Positions 44,182 through 53,770 of a DNA stretch of 64,000 nucleotides are shown piece by piece. Origin of the DNA: Symbiodinium sp. CCMP2592 (Eukaryota; Sar; Dinophyceae; Suessiales; Symbiodiniaceae); assembly GCA_905221615.1 (NCBI GenBank), contig CAJNDT010005913.1, positions 2,480,001 to 2,544,000 of the forward strand, given 5' to 3'. How positions within the stretch are numbered: the stretch's first letter is position 1; every line of letters starts with the position of its first letter. Under the pieces are notes generated by a model. The model worked only from the letters and a program-made list of their open reading frames with translations. It had not been told where the DNA came from and searched no databases. A program made the position numbers and the translations under genes.

Positions 44182-44721
44182 TCATCGTATCCCAGGTGCG
44201 CCGTCTTTCGTCATCCGATGGACGATCGTCCGCACGCCGTAGTACAGATCGGACTCTCCGACCTCCTGAAATCCAGCTTTAAGGAGCACACGCCTTGATG
44301 GCAGATTCTCTTCGTAGCACACGGCGACAAGCTCATCGACTCCGAGTGTATCGAAGCCGTATGCCGCTGATGCACGCGCGATCTCTGTCGCGTACCCCTT
44401 GCCCCAGTGGTCCTTCCCCAGCCGATACCCAAGCTCGATCTCGGGACCATCGAACTCGATCGGGACCAGTCCCCCTTGACCGATGATCGATCCCGAGGCT
44501 CTTTCGATGATCGTCCAGAAGGTCATGCCGTGCTCTTGCTGTGTTCGCATCGCGCGCTGCAGGCGCTCCTCGATCTGTGCGCGTGTCCAGACACCTCCCG
44601 CGCCGATGTACTTCATCGTTTCGGGATCGCTCCACAGTTCATGCAGCGCACCGCAATCATCCATGCTTGGAACTAAAAGCAGCAGCCGATCGGTCTGGAT
44701 CACGATGTCGCGTGTACTCAT
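44182..44721 (-). CDS. GNAT acetyltransferase, RimJ/RimL type
   Basis: Acetyl-CoA-dependent N-acetyltransferase. Opening TDRLLLLVPSMDD is the RimJ/RimL-type start; the acetyl-CoA pyrophosphate loop is RLGKDHWGKGYATE (about residues 105-118), and VCYEENLPSRRVLLKAGF is the conserved C-terminal strand-helix. 179 residues. ATG 44721 is preferred over GTG 44736 because TGGAG overlaps the latter. Substrate unknown (ribosomal protein or small amine). Confidence 0.82.
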   Translation of the reverse strand: MSTRDIVIQTDRLLLLVPSMDDCGALHELWSDPETMKYIGAGGVWTRAQIEERLQRAMRTQQEHGMTFWTIIERASGSIIGQGGLVPIEFDGPEIELGYRLGKDHWGKGYATEIARASAAYGFDTLGVDELVAVCYEENLPSRRVLLKAGFQEVGESDLYYGVRTIVHRMTKDGAPGIR

Positions 44722-44961
44722 ATTGATCTTCTCCACTCAGATATGGTCCTGATTTACCAGACGGCTAGAAGTCCTATAAGTCAGCGTTTGGGGTACGAAA
44801 TCTTCAATTCGACCACCAGTATAAAAACCAACATTGAACCGAGCACGAAGGAGGGGTACTTTACCACCTGTTCGCCGGAGATCGTGTGATTCCGGACATC
44901 CCCAGTGAGATCGGGGATCTATTCCGAACGACGAGAGAGAAATCGAAAGAGAGAGATCATC

Positions 44962-45642
44962 ATGAAACCATTCGTACTCGCGCTCGCCGCGGCGTCTATC
45001 GCTTCGGTCGCGACCGCTGACACGCTGGACTTCTCCGACCTATCCCACGGCGAGGTGCTCGCTGAGCAGTACGCCGGTCTTGGTGTCCACATTTCCGCAA
45101 TCAATCCCAACCGCGCCCACGACATCGCGATGGTGTTTGACACCAATCTCAGCAACACCGCTGATCCCGATCTGGAAAACCCATTCGATTCAGGAAACAC
45201 AGACCTGAACACCAATCTCGGGAACATCATGATCCTGCAAGAGAACGACTTCGGCGTCCCAGACGACGAGGGCAACCGTCCTGCAGGTCAGCTCATCATC
45301 GATTTTGATATGAGCATCGCTTCATTTGGTTTCCATGTCGTTGACCTGGAGAGCGAAGTTGCAGAGAACAGCAGCCTTGAGTTCTACATGGACAACGCGC
45401 TGGTCGAAACAGTCGATTTCGCTGAGTTCCTCGCAGGCGGAACCCGCGATAACGGCGTTGTCTACGGCAACAACTCCATCAACCTCATCGAAGAGTTCAC
45501 CGTCGCAGGCGGTTACGACCGCGTGGTCATCAACCTCGGCGGTTCGATGGGCTTCGACAACATCAACTACACCGTCCCAGCTCCGGGTGCTCTCGCACTC
45601 TTCGGGATGGGCGCTGCAATGGGTGTGCGTCGTCGCCGATGA
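44962..45642 (+). CDS. PEP-CTERM-like exported protein
   Basis: 226 residues. Signal peptide (1-19, ASVATA end), a beta-rich secreted body (about 20-200), and a C-terminal sorting signal VPAPGALALFGMGAAMGVRRRR: VPAP motif, hydrophobic helix, Arg cluster. In Phycisphaerae this variant targets proteins to exosortase. The body resembles other Phycisphaerae proteins of unknown binding specificity. Purine-rich AGAGAGA upstream acts as the ribosome site for ATG 44962. The 225-base gap upstream has TATAAA near 44820 and a stem ATCCCC/GGGGAT (about 44898-44917). Confidence 0.78.
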   Translation: MKPFVLALAAASIASVATADTLDFSDLSHGEVLAEQYAGLGVHISAINPNRAHDIAMVFDTNLSNTADPDLENPFDSGNTDLNTNLGNIMILQENDFGVPDDEGNRPAGQLIIDFDMSIASFGFHVVDLESEVAENSSLEFYMDNALVETVDFAEFLAGGTRDNGVVYGNNSINLIEEFTVAGGYDRVVINLGGSMGFDNINYTVPAPGALALFGMGAAMGVRRRR

Positions 45643-45670
45643 TACTGATTCAGCAGTATCCAAAAACAAT

Positions 45671-45710
45671 AAAGCCCGCATCGATCATTCGGTGCGGGCT
45701 TTCGTTTTTA
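45671..45710 (+). terminator. bidirectional terminator between PEP-CTERM and cysN genes
   Basis: A 10-bp perfect stem AAAGCCCGCA/TGCGGGCTTT (45671-45680 with 45693-45702), 12-base loop, followed by CGTTTTTA on the plus strand and ATTGTTTTTGG on the minus strand. Confidence 0.85.
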
Positions 45711-45723
45711 TGCACATCAAAGT

Positions 45724-47064
45724 TCAGTTGGTCTCGCCGATGATCATCGCGGCACCGACCGTGTTGTTGGTCTGCTCGTCCACGATAATGAAGCTCCCCG
45801 TCGCTCGGCACTGACGATATGGATCAAAGAATAATGGCTTCGTCATCCGAAACGACACGCGTCCAATCTCGTTGAGCTTCAGATCCGTTGCGTCCTCGAT
45901 GCGATGGAGCGTCTCGATATCCATGCGATAGCGCAGATCCTTGACAACACAGCGTGCCTCGTTGCTCGTATGACGGATCGTGTATTTCTTCCCCACAACC
46001 ATCGGCTGATCCGCCATCCACACGACCATCGCATCGATGTTCTGACCACTGATCGGTTGGTTGTTGGGACGACAGATCATGTCGCCACGCGAGACATCGA
46101 TATCCGTCTCAAGCTGGATCGAAACACTCTGGGGCGGACTCGCGAACTGCTGCTCGACGCCTCCGATATCGATCGACTTGATCTTGCTCTCCATCCCCGA
46201 TGGGAGCGCGACGACCTCGTCGCCGACCTGGAACACGCCGGATGCGACCTGTCCGCCGTAGCCGCGATAGTCGTGGTGCTCGTCGCCCTGTGGACGGATC
46301 ACCCACTGCACAGGGAAGCGCGGATCGATCATGTCGCGATCACCCGCGATGTGCACGTTCTCAAGATGGTGCAGCAGCGATGGTCCCTGATACCAGTCCA
46401 TCTTCTCTGAGCGATTGACGACGTTGTCACCTGTCAGCGCGCTCATCGGGATGAAGGTGATGTCGTTGATCTCAAAGCGAGCCGCGAACTCTTCGAAGTC
46501 CGTGCGGATCTTCTCGTAGGTTTCCTGCGACCAGTCCACGAGGTCCATCTTGTTGACACACACCACAAGGTGCGGGATGCGCAGCAAGCTGGTGATAAAC
46601 GAGTGGCGACGCGATTGTTCGATCACGCCGTGGCGCGCGTCGATCAGAATAAGAGCAAGGTTCGCCGTCGATGCGCCCGTGACCATGTTGCGTGTGTACT
46701 GCACGTGTCCGGGACAGTCCGCGATGATGAACTTGCGTTTGGGGGTCGCGAAGTAGCGGTACGCGACGTCGATCGTGATCCCCTGTTCACGCTCGGCGCG
46801 AAGGCCGTCGGTCAGCAGCGCCAGATCCATCCGCTGATCACCACGCGAGAGCGACGCACTCTCCGCGGCTTCGAGCTGATCCTCAAAGATCGACTTGGAG
46901 TCATACAGCAATCGACCGATCAGCGTTGATTTACCGTCATCCACACTGCCGCAGGTCAAGAACCGCAGCAGGTCCATATCGAGGTACGCATCGGTCGAGA
47001 ACTCCATGCCCTGATTGGCATTGGTGCTCGTGGACAGATCAGATTGTGTCGTTTCAGGGCTCAT
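45724..47064 (-). CDS. cysN: sulfate adenylyltransferase large subunit (GTPase)
   Basis: GTPase subunit of ATP sulfurylase: GTP hydrolysis drives ATP + sulfate to APS. EF-Tu-like G motifs GSVDDGKST, DCPGH and NKMD; then beta-barrel domains 2 and 3. 446 residues; no CysC kinase fused to the end, consistent with a separate cysC at 48213. ATG 47064 lies three bases after the cysD stop. Confidence 0.93.
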   Translation of the reverse strand: MSPETTQSDLSTSTNANQGMEFSTDAYLDMDLLRFLTCGSVDDGKSTLIGRLLYDSKSIFEDQLEAAESASLSRGDQRMDLALLTDGLRAEREQGITIDVAYRYFATPKRKFIIADCPGHVQYTRNMVTGASTANLALILIDARHGVIEQSRRHSFITSLLRIPHLVVCVNKMDLVDWSQETYEKIRTDFEEFAARFEINDITFIPMSALTGDNVVNRSEKMDWYQGPSLLHHLENVHIAGDRDMIDPRFPVQWVIRPQGDEHHDYRGYGGQVASGVFQVGDEVVALPSGMESKIKSIDIGGVEQQFASPPQSVSIQLETDIDVSRGDMICRPNNQPISGQNIDAMVVWMADQPMVVGKKYTIRHTSNEARCVVKDLRYRMDIETLHRIEDATDLKLNEIGRVSFRMTKPLFFDPYRQCRATGSFIIVDEQTNNTVGAAMIIGETN

Positions 47065-47067
47065 GCT

Positions 47068-47997
47068 TTAGAAGTACCCTTCCTTCTTGCGATCTTCCAT
47101 CGCGGCTTCATTGGTCTTGTCATCCATCCGCGCCCCGCGTTCGCTCGCACGCGCCGCCGCGACTTCCGCGACGATGTCCTCGAGTGTCGATGCGGGAGAG
47201 TCCGTCGCCGCCGTGCAGCTCATGTCCCCCACTGTGCGGAAGCGGACCGTGCGCCGGACCGGTTCTTCCCCCTCGCGAGCGCCGAACGGTGCGTCACCGA
47301 CAGGGACGAGCTGCCCCATCCGTGTCACGACATCGCGCTCGTGCGAGAAGTACAACGCCGGTATCTCGATGTTCTCGAGCATGATGTACTGCCAGACGTC
47401 CATCTCTGTCCAGTTGGAGATCGGGAACACGCGGATGTTCTCGCCCATCTGGTGTCTGCCGTTGTACAGGTTCCAGAGCTCAGGGCGCTGGTTCTTGGGA
47501 TCCCACTGTCCGAAGTCGTCGCGGAACGAGAAGATGCGTTCTTTCGCGCGTGCCTTCTCTTCGTCGCGCCGAGCGCCGCCGAACAGCGCATCGAATCGGT
47601 ACGTCTCGATCGCATCAAGCAACGTCGGGATCTGCGCCCGATTTCGCGATGGATACGGCCCAGGGTCCTCGCTCGCGATCCCCTTATCAATCAGGTCCTG
47701 CACCTTGTGCACAATCAGGCGCTCTCCGAGCTTCTCGACGAGCTGGTCGCGGAAGTCGAGTGCTTCAGGGAAGTTGTGTCCCGTGTCGATGTGCAGCAGC
47801 GGGAACGGGAACTTCGCGGGACGGAACGCCTTCATCGCGAGGTGGACCATGACGATGGAGTCTTTGCCCCCTGAGAACATCAGCGCGGGACGCTCAAACT
47901 GAGCCGCGACCTCGCGCATGATGTGGATCGCCTCGGCCTCGAGCGCCTTGAGGTGGGTCAGCTTGTAATGTGCATTGCTGTCTAGGGTTTGGGTCAT
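47068..47997 (-). CDS. cysD: sulfate adenylyltransferase small subunit
   Basis: Catalytic PP-loop subunit of ATP sulfurylase. SGGKDS (about residue 40) is the PP-loop, with HIDTGHNF, RRDEEKARAKER (part of the nucleotide site), and PISNWTEMDVWQYI. 309 residues. ATG 47997 follows GGAGGCC; an in-frame extension of 34 residues upstream has no support. First gene of the cysD-cysN operon; divergent from cysC. Confidence 0.93.
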   Translation of the reverse strand: MTQTLDSNAHYKLTHLKALEAEAIHIMREVAAQFERPALMFSGGKDSIVMVHLAMKAFRPAKFPFPLLHIDTGHNFPEALDFRDQLVEKLGERLIVHKVQDLIDKGIASEDPGPYPSRNRAQIPTLLDAIETYRFDALFGGARRDEEKARAKERIFSFRDDFGQWDPKNQRPELWNLYNGRHQMGENIRVFPISNWTEMDVWQYIMLENIEIPALYFSHERDVVTRMGQLVPVGDAPFGAREGEEPVRRTVRFRTVGDMSCTAATDSPASTLEDIVAEVAAARASERGARMDDKTNEAAMEDRKKEGYF

Positions 47998-48090
47998 GCC
48001 CAAGGCCTCCGCCCGCTTGAAAGTACCGTTCTTGCCTGAAAGAAGCCCTATCGGCGATCGAATCTGCTCGCTCACGCAAAGAACCACGAT

Positions 48091-48118
48091 TTGAGTCAAT
48101 AAACAGCCGAAGTATAGA
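48091..48118 (+). promoter_or_regulatory. promoter of cysC operon
   Basis: TTGAGT (48091-48096), 16-base spacer, TATAGA (48113-48118); transcription start near 48125. On the minus strand TATACT (48111-48116) overlaps it and may be the -10 of cysD, so the divergent operons may share a control point. Confidence 0.4.
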
Positions 48119-48212
48119 CCTCAGAGCGGTTTGGGCACCCAATTTATCCAGACCAACACCATCGCCGCATATCCTCAACCATTCAGCGCCCACGCACCAA
48201 GGAACCCACTCC

Positions 48213-48863
48213 GTGCCCGAGACCAACCCCAAATCCGACAACATCACCTGGCACCACAGCCAGATCGGTCCAGATGATCGCGCCAAAGTCCTCGGACACC
48301 GCGGATGCACCCTCTGGCTCACCGGCTTGTCGGGATCAGGGAAGTCCACGATCGCCGTCGCTCTCGAGCACGCGCTGATCAATCGCGGATGCCTCGCGTA
48401 TCGACTCGACGGCGACAACGTCCGTCACGGCCTCAACTCAAACCTCGGATTCTCCGCCGACGACCGCAAAGAAAACATCCGTCGGATCGGAGAAGTCGCC
48501 AAGCTCTTCGCGGATTCCGGAGTCATCACGATCTCCAGCTTCATCTCTCCCTATCAAGCGGATCGCGATCTGGTCCGCGCGATCCACGAGCAATCGAATC
48601 TCTCGTTTCTCGAGGTGTTCATCAACACGCCGCTGGAAATCTGCGAATCCCGCGATCCCAAGGGTCTCTACAAAAAAGCACGCGCCGGCGAGATCAAAGG
48701 ATTCACAGGGATCGACGATCCCTACGAAGCACCAACCAATCCTGAGATCGATCTGAAAACCGATGAACTCTCACCCGATCAAGCCGCGGATCAACTGATC
48801 GACGCGTTGGTGACCCATAGAATCCTGCAGCCCCGAACCCAAGGGAAGGATTCTGACTCATGA
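48213..48863 (+). CDS. cysC: adenylylsulfate kinase
   Basis: Phosphorylates APS to PAPS. Walker [10 protein letters not shown] (about residues 36-44), DGDNVRHGL (substrate loop), [14 protein letters not shown] and [22 protein letters not shown] are conserved. 216 residues; the first 28 precede the kinase core. Start is GTG 48213 with AAGGAA upstream. The stop overlaps the cysQ ATG by four bases. Confidence 0.92.
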   Translation: MPETNPKSDNITWHHSQIGPDDRAKVLGHRGCTLWLTGLSGSGKSTIAVALEHALINRGCLAYRLDGDNVRHGLNSNLGFSADDRKENIRRIGEVAKLFADSGVITISSFISPYQADRDLVRAIHEQSNLSFLEVFINTPLEICESRDPKGLYKKARAGEIKGFTGIDDPYEAPTNPEIDLKTDELSPDQAADQLIDALVTHRILQPRTQGKDSDS

Positions 48864-49888
48864 TTGATCACGCCCGCTACGCCGCTGCCGGACGCGAAGC
48901 TGTTATCGCCGCCTCGATTGTCTGCCGTGAAGTGCAGGACAATCTCGACAAAGTCTGCGCAATGACCAAAGACGACAAGTCCCCTGTCACCATCGCGGAT
49001 CTCGCGTCCCAAGCAATCGTCGGGATGATCCTCAAACAAAAACTCGGCGAGGACCTCCACCTTGTCGCCGAAGAAGACTCCGCGTTCCTGAGAGACGAGG
49101 ACAACACTGTGTACCTCGACGCGACCCTCGCCGCAGTCAAAGGCGTTTGGCCCGAAGCGACAGAGCAGAAACTCCTCGACGCGATCGATCTGGGCGCCGG
49201 AGACACCGACCACCACTCCTTCTGGACGCTCGATCCAATCGACGGCACAAAGGGATTCCTCCGCAACCAGCAGTACGCTGTAGCGCTCGGATTCGTCGAG
49301 AAAGACACCCCAACCATCGGGATCATGGGATGCCCCAACCTCCCGATCGACCTCTCCCAGCCGTTCGATGAGCGCGATCCCAAGGGATGCTTGTACATGG
49401 CGATCCAAGGCGACGGCGTCTACGAGTCCTGCTGCGATGATGTCAAAGCCGAGACCATCCGTATCACCCGACTCGACCATGTCGAAGGCGAAGAGATCTC
49501 CGTCTGCGCTTCCGTCGAGAAAGCACACACCGACATGAGCGCGACCGATCGGATTCTTCAATGGATCGAAGAGCAAGAACTCGGACATGCGGGAGAACCA
49601 GCGCGTCTCGATTCCCAGTGCAAGTACGCCGTCGTTGCTCGTGGACAAGCCGACGCGTACCTCCGCCTCCCATCACGAAAGCCGTATGTCGAGCGGATCT
49701 GGGACCACGCCGCCGGCGCGTGCATCGCATCCGAATCCGGTGCGTTCGTCACGGATATCTTCGGCAGAAACCTCGATTTCTCGCATGGAAGAGGGCTCGA
49801 AAAGAACAAAGGCATCGTCTGTGCCCCCCCTCGCATCCACGGCATCCTCCTGCGTGCGATCAAGGAACTCGGAATCGGGCAAGAATAA
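48860..49888 (+). CDS. cysQ: 3'(2'),5'-bisphosphate nucleotidase (CysQ/HAL2-like)
   Basis: Mg-dependent, Li-sensitive phosphatase that removes PAP, the by-product of PAPS-using reactions. FIG/inositol-monophosphatase motifs: EED (metal), DPIDGTKGF (about residues 122-130) and WDHAAGACI (about 275-283). 342 residues, closer to HAL2 than to short enterobacterial CysQ. GGAAGGA precedes ATG 48860, which overlaps the cysC stop. Needed if PAPS is used by sulfotransferases or reductases. Confidence 0.88.
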   Translation: MIDHARYAAAGREAVIAASIVCREVQDNLDKVCAMTKDDKSPVTIADLASQAIVGMILKQKLGEDLHLVAEEDSAFLRDEDNTVYLDATLAAVKGVWPEATEQKLLDAIDLGAGDTDHHSFWTLDPIDGTKGFLRNQQYAVALGFVEKDTPTIGIMGCPNLPIDLSQPFDERDPKGCLYMAIQGDGVYESCCDDVKAETIRITRLDHVEGEEISVCASVEKAHTDMSATDRILQWIEEQELGHAGEPARLDSQCKYAVVARGQADAYLRLPSRKPYVERIWDHAAGACIASESGAFVTDIFGRNLDFSHGRGLEKNKGIVCAPPRIHGILLRAIKELGIGQE

Positions 49889-49917
49889 TCACCCCGAATC
49901 GCCGATGATCTCCATAC

Positions 49918-51741
49918 ATGGTTGAATCCTGGGAACCCATCCTGACCGGAGTCCTCATCGTACTGATGATCGGGACCATGGCGCTGGGGCGATTCGGCGC
50001 CGACCTCGTGATGATGGGAGCGCTGCTCGTCCTCCTGATCACCGGCGTCCTCGAACCCCAAGAAGCGATCAACGGCTTCGCCAACCAAGCCGTGATCACC
50101 GTCGCGATGCTCTACATCGTCGCGACCGCGATGCGCGAAACAGGCGCGATGGCGCGGATCACCGCGATCGTGCTGGGAAGACCCAAGTCCGAGCGCAGCG
50201 CGCAGATGAAACTCGCGATCCCAGTTGCCGCGATGAGCGCGTTCGTCAACAACACACCGATCGTCGCGATGTTCCTCCCGACACTCTCGACCGTCGCGCG
50301 CCGCTGCTCGTTCTCCCCTTCCAAACTCTACATGCCGCTCTCGTTCGCTTCGATCCTTGGAGGAGTCTGCACACTCATCGGAACCTCGACCAATGTCGTG
50401 GTCGCCAAACTCCTCAGCGACGAACACATCATCGGACCATCGGGAGAAGAACTCGGTTTCTCCATGTTCACCCTCGCAAAGGTCGGACTCCCCATCGCGA
50501 TCATTGGGATTCTCTACATCATCTTCTTCGGACGCAAACTCCTTCCCGATCGCGTGACCCCGATCCAGGACGCGGAAACACACGACGAGGGATACCACGC
50601 GGCGCTGCGTGTCGAACCCAACTCCCCAATCGTCGGCAAGTCCGTCGAAGACGCGGACCTGCGTGACCTGCCCGGACTCTTCCTCGCGCGCATCGAGCGC
50701 GAGAGCACCACACTCGTCGCCGTGTCTCCACAAGAAATCATCAACGAACGCGATGTCCTTGTGTTTGTAGGTCAGATCGATTCCGTCGTCGATCTCCAGC
50801 AGATCAAAGGCCTCGTTCCTTCCACGCTCCCGAGCTCCGATGAATCCATCGACGCAAGCGAGGACCCCCACTATCGACCCAACCTCACGATCTCCGAAGC
50901 CGTCGTCGCGAACAACTCATCGCTCGTCGGACTCACCATCAAAGAATCCGGCATCCGTACGCGCTACGGCGCCGTTGTCGTCGCTGTGCGCCGTCAAGGT
51001 CAACGCCTGACCGGCAAGCTGGGTGACATCCGACTCCGCGCCGGAGACACGCTCCTGCTCGAAGCGCCTCCGGGATTTGGCGATCGATTCATGACCTCAG
51101 GAGATTTCTATCTGGTCAATGAGCGCATCACCCCCGCCGCGCTGCGTCACGAGCGTGCTTGGGTTGCCCTCGCTGTGCTCGCGTTGCTGATCACGATTCT
51201 CAGTTTCGGTGTGCTCGATCCGATGACGGGATCCATGCTCGCCGCGGGATTGATGATCCTCACGCGCTGCTGCACAGGACCCCAAGCACGCCGAGGTGTG
51301 GACTTCCAGATCCTCGTCGTCATCGGAGCCGCGTTCGGGATCGGTGCCGCGATGACCAAAACCGGACTCGCCGCAGACATCGCCCACACCATCACGCAAG
51401 CCGTCTCGATCATGGGACCTTGGGGATTGCTCGCGTCGATCTATGTGCTGACCTCAATCTTCACCGCAACGATGACCAACAACGCCGCCGCGGTCCTGAT
51501 GTTCCCGATCGCGCTCGCCGTCGCCGCTGAGCAGCAGCTCAATCCGATGCCGTTCGTTGTTGCGATCACTGTCGCCGCGAGCTGTGAGTTCTCGACCCCG
51601 ATCGGTTATCAGACCAACCTCATGGTCATGGGTCCCGGCGGATACAAATGGACCGATTACACACGCTTCGGACTCCCGCTCTCAATCCTCTGTGGGATAG
51701 TCTGTGTACTCCTCGCGCCGTTCGCTTTTGGTGGGTTCTAA
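49918..51741 (+). CDS. SLC13/DASS-type permease with RCK_C domains, probable sulfate importer
   Basis: 607 residues. Two halves of hydrophobic helices (about 5-205 and 415-607) flank two cytosolic TrkA-C/RCK_C domains (about 215-290 and 320-400). Family motifs FVNNTPIVAMFLP...GGVCTLIGTSTNVVV in the first half and TNNAAAVLMFPIA...TPIGYQTNLMVMGPGGY in the second are typical of the divalent anion/Na+ symporter fold. The same architecture occurs in algal SAC1-like and bacterial sulfur-responsive permeases. Its place 29 bases after cysQ argues for sulfate as substrate. Confidence 0.85.
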   Translation: MVESWEPILTGVLIVLMIGTMALGRFGADLVMMGALLVLLITGVLEPQEAINGFANQAVITVAMLYIVATAMRETGAMARITAIVLGRPKSERSAQMKLAIPVAAMSAFVNNTPIVAMFLPTLSTVARRCSFSPSKLYMPLSFASILGGVCTLIGTSTNVVVAKLLSDEHIIGPSGEELGFSMFTLAKVGLPIAIIGILYIIFFGRKLLPDRVTPIQDAETHDEGYHAALRVEPNSPIVGKSVEDADLRDLPGLFLARIERESTTLVAVSPQEIINERDVLVFVGQIDSVVDLQQIKGLVPSTLPSSDESIDASEDPHYRPNLTISEAVVANNSSLVGLTIKESGIRTRYGAVVVAVRRQGQRLTGKLGDIRLRAGDTLLLEAPPGFGDRFMTSGDFYLVNERITPAALRHERAWVALAVLALLITILSFGVLDPMTGSMLAAGLMILTRCCTGPQARRGVDFQILVVIGAAFGIGAAMTKTGLAADIAHTITQAVSIMGPWGLLASIYVLTSIFTATMTNNAAAVLMFPIALAVAAEQQLNPMPFVVAITVAASCEFSTPIGYQTNLMVMGPGGYKWTDYTRFGLPLSILCGIVCVLLAPFAFGGF

Positions 51742-51783
51742 GCGACCTTTCCAGCAGAGCAGTCCATAGATTGCCGATGACAC

Positions 51784-51812
51784 TACAATGGACGAACCAG
51801 CCAGTGGTTCGC
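51784..51812 (+). promoter_or_regulatory. possible promoter with 5' hairpin upstream of epimerase gene
   Basis: TACAAT (51784-51789) is a good -10 box; a 7-bp perfect hairpin CGAACCA/TGGTTCG (about 51793-51812) would lie at the very start of the mRNA, about 100 bases before ATG 51911. No -35 is clear. Confidence 0.3.
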
Positions 51813-51910
51813 TCGTAATTCGTGAAACAATCCGAGCAGTTCTCAGGTTGTCCGTCGGTCTCATTTCTGAACATTGATTCTCATTCCACAGTCATCGGTA
51901 GGAACCAGCC

Positions 51911-52957
51911 ATGAAAATCCTCATCACAGGCGGCAGCGGCTTCATCGCCGAATACTTCCACCGAGACCTCTCCGCGCTCGGACACGAGCTGGTTACGCTC
52001 GATCTCATCGAGCCGACCCCTGGGACTCCGTCAGCGAACGCCGCGTACATCAAAGGCGATATCCGTGACCCCAAAGCGCTCGACGATGCAATGCAAGGCG
52101 TCGATCTCGTCGTCAACCTCGCCGCGGCGCACCACGACTTCGGGATCGCGCACGACACCTACTACTCCGTCAATGAGCACGGCTCACAAATGGTCTGCGA
52201 TGCAATGGACCGCGCCGGGATCAAAAACCTCATTTTTTACTCCACCGTCGCGACCTACGGCGACGCGCCCCCACCACACCACGAAGAAGCACCAACACAA
52301 CCCAACTCTCCCTACGGCGGATCCAAACTCAAAGGCGAAGCCGTCTTCAACAACTGGGTCAACAAAGGAGATGGACGCAACGCGCTCATCATCCGCCCAA
52401 CAGTTACCTTTGGTGTCCACAACTTCGCGAACATGTACTCGCTCATCCGTCAGATCGATTCAGGCAAGTACGCGCGATTCGGTCCCGGCGTGAACATCAA
52501 ATCCCTCAGCTATGTCGAGAACATCGTCGACGCGACCCTCTTCCTCGCCGGACTCAAAGAAGACAAACCGAACCGCGAGATCGCGAGCTTCGAGATCTTC
52601 AACTTCATCGATAAACCCGATCTCACCAGTACCGAGATCTCCGATCATGTCAGCAAGTGTCTCGGAAAGAAACCCGCACCAGCGCTCCCCTACTTCGTCG
52701 GGATGCTCTTGGGACTCCCATTCGATGTCGTCATCAAGCTAACCGGAAAGAACCTCCCGATCTCGACAGCGCGCGTCAAGAAGATGTTCAAAACCCAGAC
52801 CAAGTTCGAAGCCGACAAGCTACTCTCCACAGGATACACCCCAAAGGTCGAGCTCAAAGAGGGCATCAACCGAATGGTCCAGTGGTACATGGAATCGGGA
52901 AAGAACGAGAACGCGGAATGGCACCAACCCCCTGCCGACCCTGTGATGCGCGACTGA
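51911..52957 (+). CDS. NAD-dependent epimerase/dehydratase (extended SDR)
   Basis: Rossmann-fold sugar- or sterol-type SDR. NAD-binding GGSGFIAEY (residues 7-15), DLVVNLAAAHHDFG, catalytic Y-x3-K in SPYGGSKLKGE, and RPTVTFGVHN. 348 residues. TAGGAACC lies before ATG 51911. The HEE and PPHHEEAPTQP segment is typical of nucleotide-sugar epimerases, but the substrate is not evident. Monocistronic, ending at a strong terminator, and three genes from the polysaccharide locus. Confidence 0.82.
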   Translation: MKILITGGSGFIAEYFHRDLSALGHELVTLDLIEPTPGTPSANAAYIKGDIRDPKALDDAMQGVDLVVNLAAAHHDFGIAHDTYYSVNEHGSQMVCDAMDRAGIKNLIFYSTVATYGDAPPPHHEEAPTQPNSPYGGSKLKGEAVFNNWVNKGDGRNALIIRPTVTFGVHNFANMYSLIRQIDSGKYARFGPGVNIKSLSYVENIVDATLFLAGLKEDKPNREIASFEIFNFIDKPDLTSTEISDHVSKCLGKKPAPALPYFVGMLLGLPFDVVIKLTGKNLPISTARVKKMFKTQTKFEADKLLSTGYTPKVELKEGINRMVQWYMESGKNENAEWHQPPADPVMRD

Positions 52958-52976
52958 TTTGATTCAATCAAATACA

Positions 52977-53010
52977 AAAGACACGCGTGCGAGAGCCGCG
53001 TGTCTTTCTG
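52977..53010 (+). terminator. bidirectional terminator
   Basis: An 11-bp perfect stem AAAGACACGCG/CGCGTGTCTTT (52977-52987 with 52997-53007) between two convergent genes. Confidence 0.8.
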
Positions 53011-53035
53011 TGTAAAGAGAGAATGTTGTATCTGC

Positions 53036-53770
53036 TTATCGACGACGGCGAGTGCCGACCATACCAGCCATGCCCAAGAGTGCAAACGCAGATGGTGCCG
53101 GAACTGCTCTCGTGATTGACAGATTATCGATCCCGATCGTGTGGTCAGTAAACCCAAAGAAGAACCCAGGCTGGAATGTCGTAAACGCGATCTCATCGAC
53201 GCCCGAGAGCACATCCGAGAAACTCACGCCGTCCGGAAGTGTTGGCTCGAAGGTCATCGGATCCTCAGCGCCGTATCCGCCCCATCCAGATGGGAGATCG
53301 ATCGCATTAGGATCAAAGGTCACAGAGTATGTCGACCAATCAGAGTTATTCGCTTGCGACACATTGTCAAAGAGGAACCACACCGAGTTGTAAGGATACC
53401 CGTTGGTGGCGCCATCAACATCGCGGAGTTCGACGAGCCAAGGACGAGAAACATCCTGACCGAAGAAGTTCAAGTAATCGACTCGGATATCCATCGAGAT
53501 TGTGATCTCATCCGCAGTTGTATAGTCGCCGAGGAATGCGCTGTTGGTGGTGTTGCTGAATGTGATTCCAAAGTTGTTGAAGACCGTTTGCATGTAAGCG
53601 CCATCGTTGCCACCAGAGCCTTCAATGGTTGTTGCTCCACCAGGACCAGATGGACCTACCCATCCATCAGCACCGCTACTGAAATCAGTCGTGACGGTGT
53701 CGCCTGCAAACGCCAATCCGGCGCATGCACTCAGCACGAGCGCCATCCCGTTTGTCATCTTTGTTGACAT
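53036..53770 (-). CDS. PEP-CTERM-like exported protein
   Basis: 244 residues. Signal peptide (1-22; ACAGLAFA), a beta-rich body with a carbohydrate-binding-like look (DFSSGADGWVG, WSTYSVTFD, a pattern common in laminin-G/CBM-like secreted domains) and the tail VPAPSAFALLGMAGMVGTRRRR. GGGAGAAAG precedes ATG 53770. Same sorting signal type as the protein at 44962. Confidence 0.78.
   Translation of the reverse strand: MSTKMTNGMALVLSACAGLAFAGDTVTTDFSSGADGWVGPSGPGGATTIEGSGGNDGAYMQTVFNNFGITFSNTTNSAFLGDYTTADEITISMDIRVDYLNFFGQDVSRPWLVELRDVDGATNGYPYNSVWFLFDNVSQANNSDWSTYSVTFDPNAIDLPSGWGGYGAEDPMTFEPTLPDGVSFSDVLSGVDEIAFTTFQPGFFFGFTDHTIGIDNLSITRAVPAPSAFALLGMAGMVGTRRRR

Noticed and set aside
49558..50871. 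437-codon minus-strand open frame over cysQ and the permease
   Set aside because: Antisense shadow of two recognised genes; its composition is Asp/Glu/Arg/His-rich in the way shadows of such genes are.
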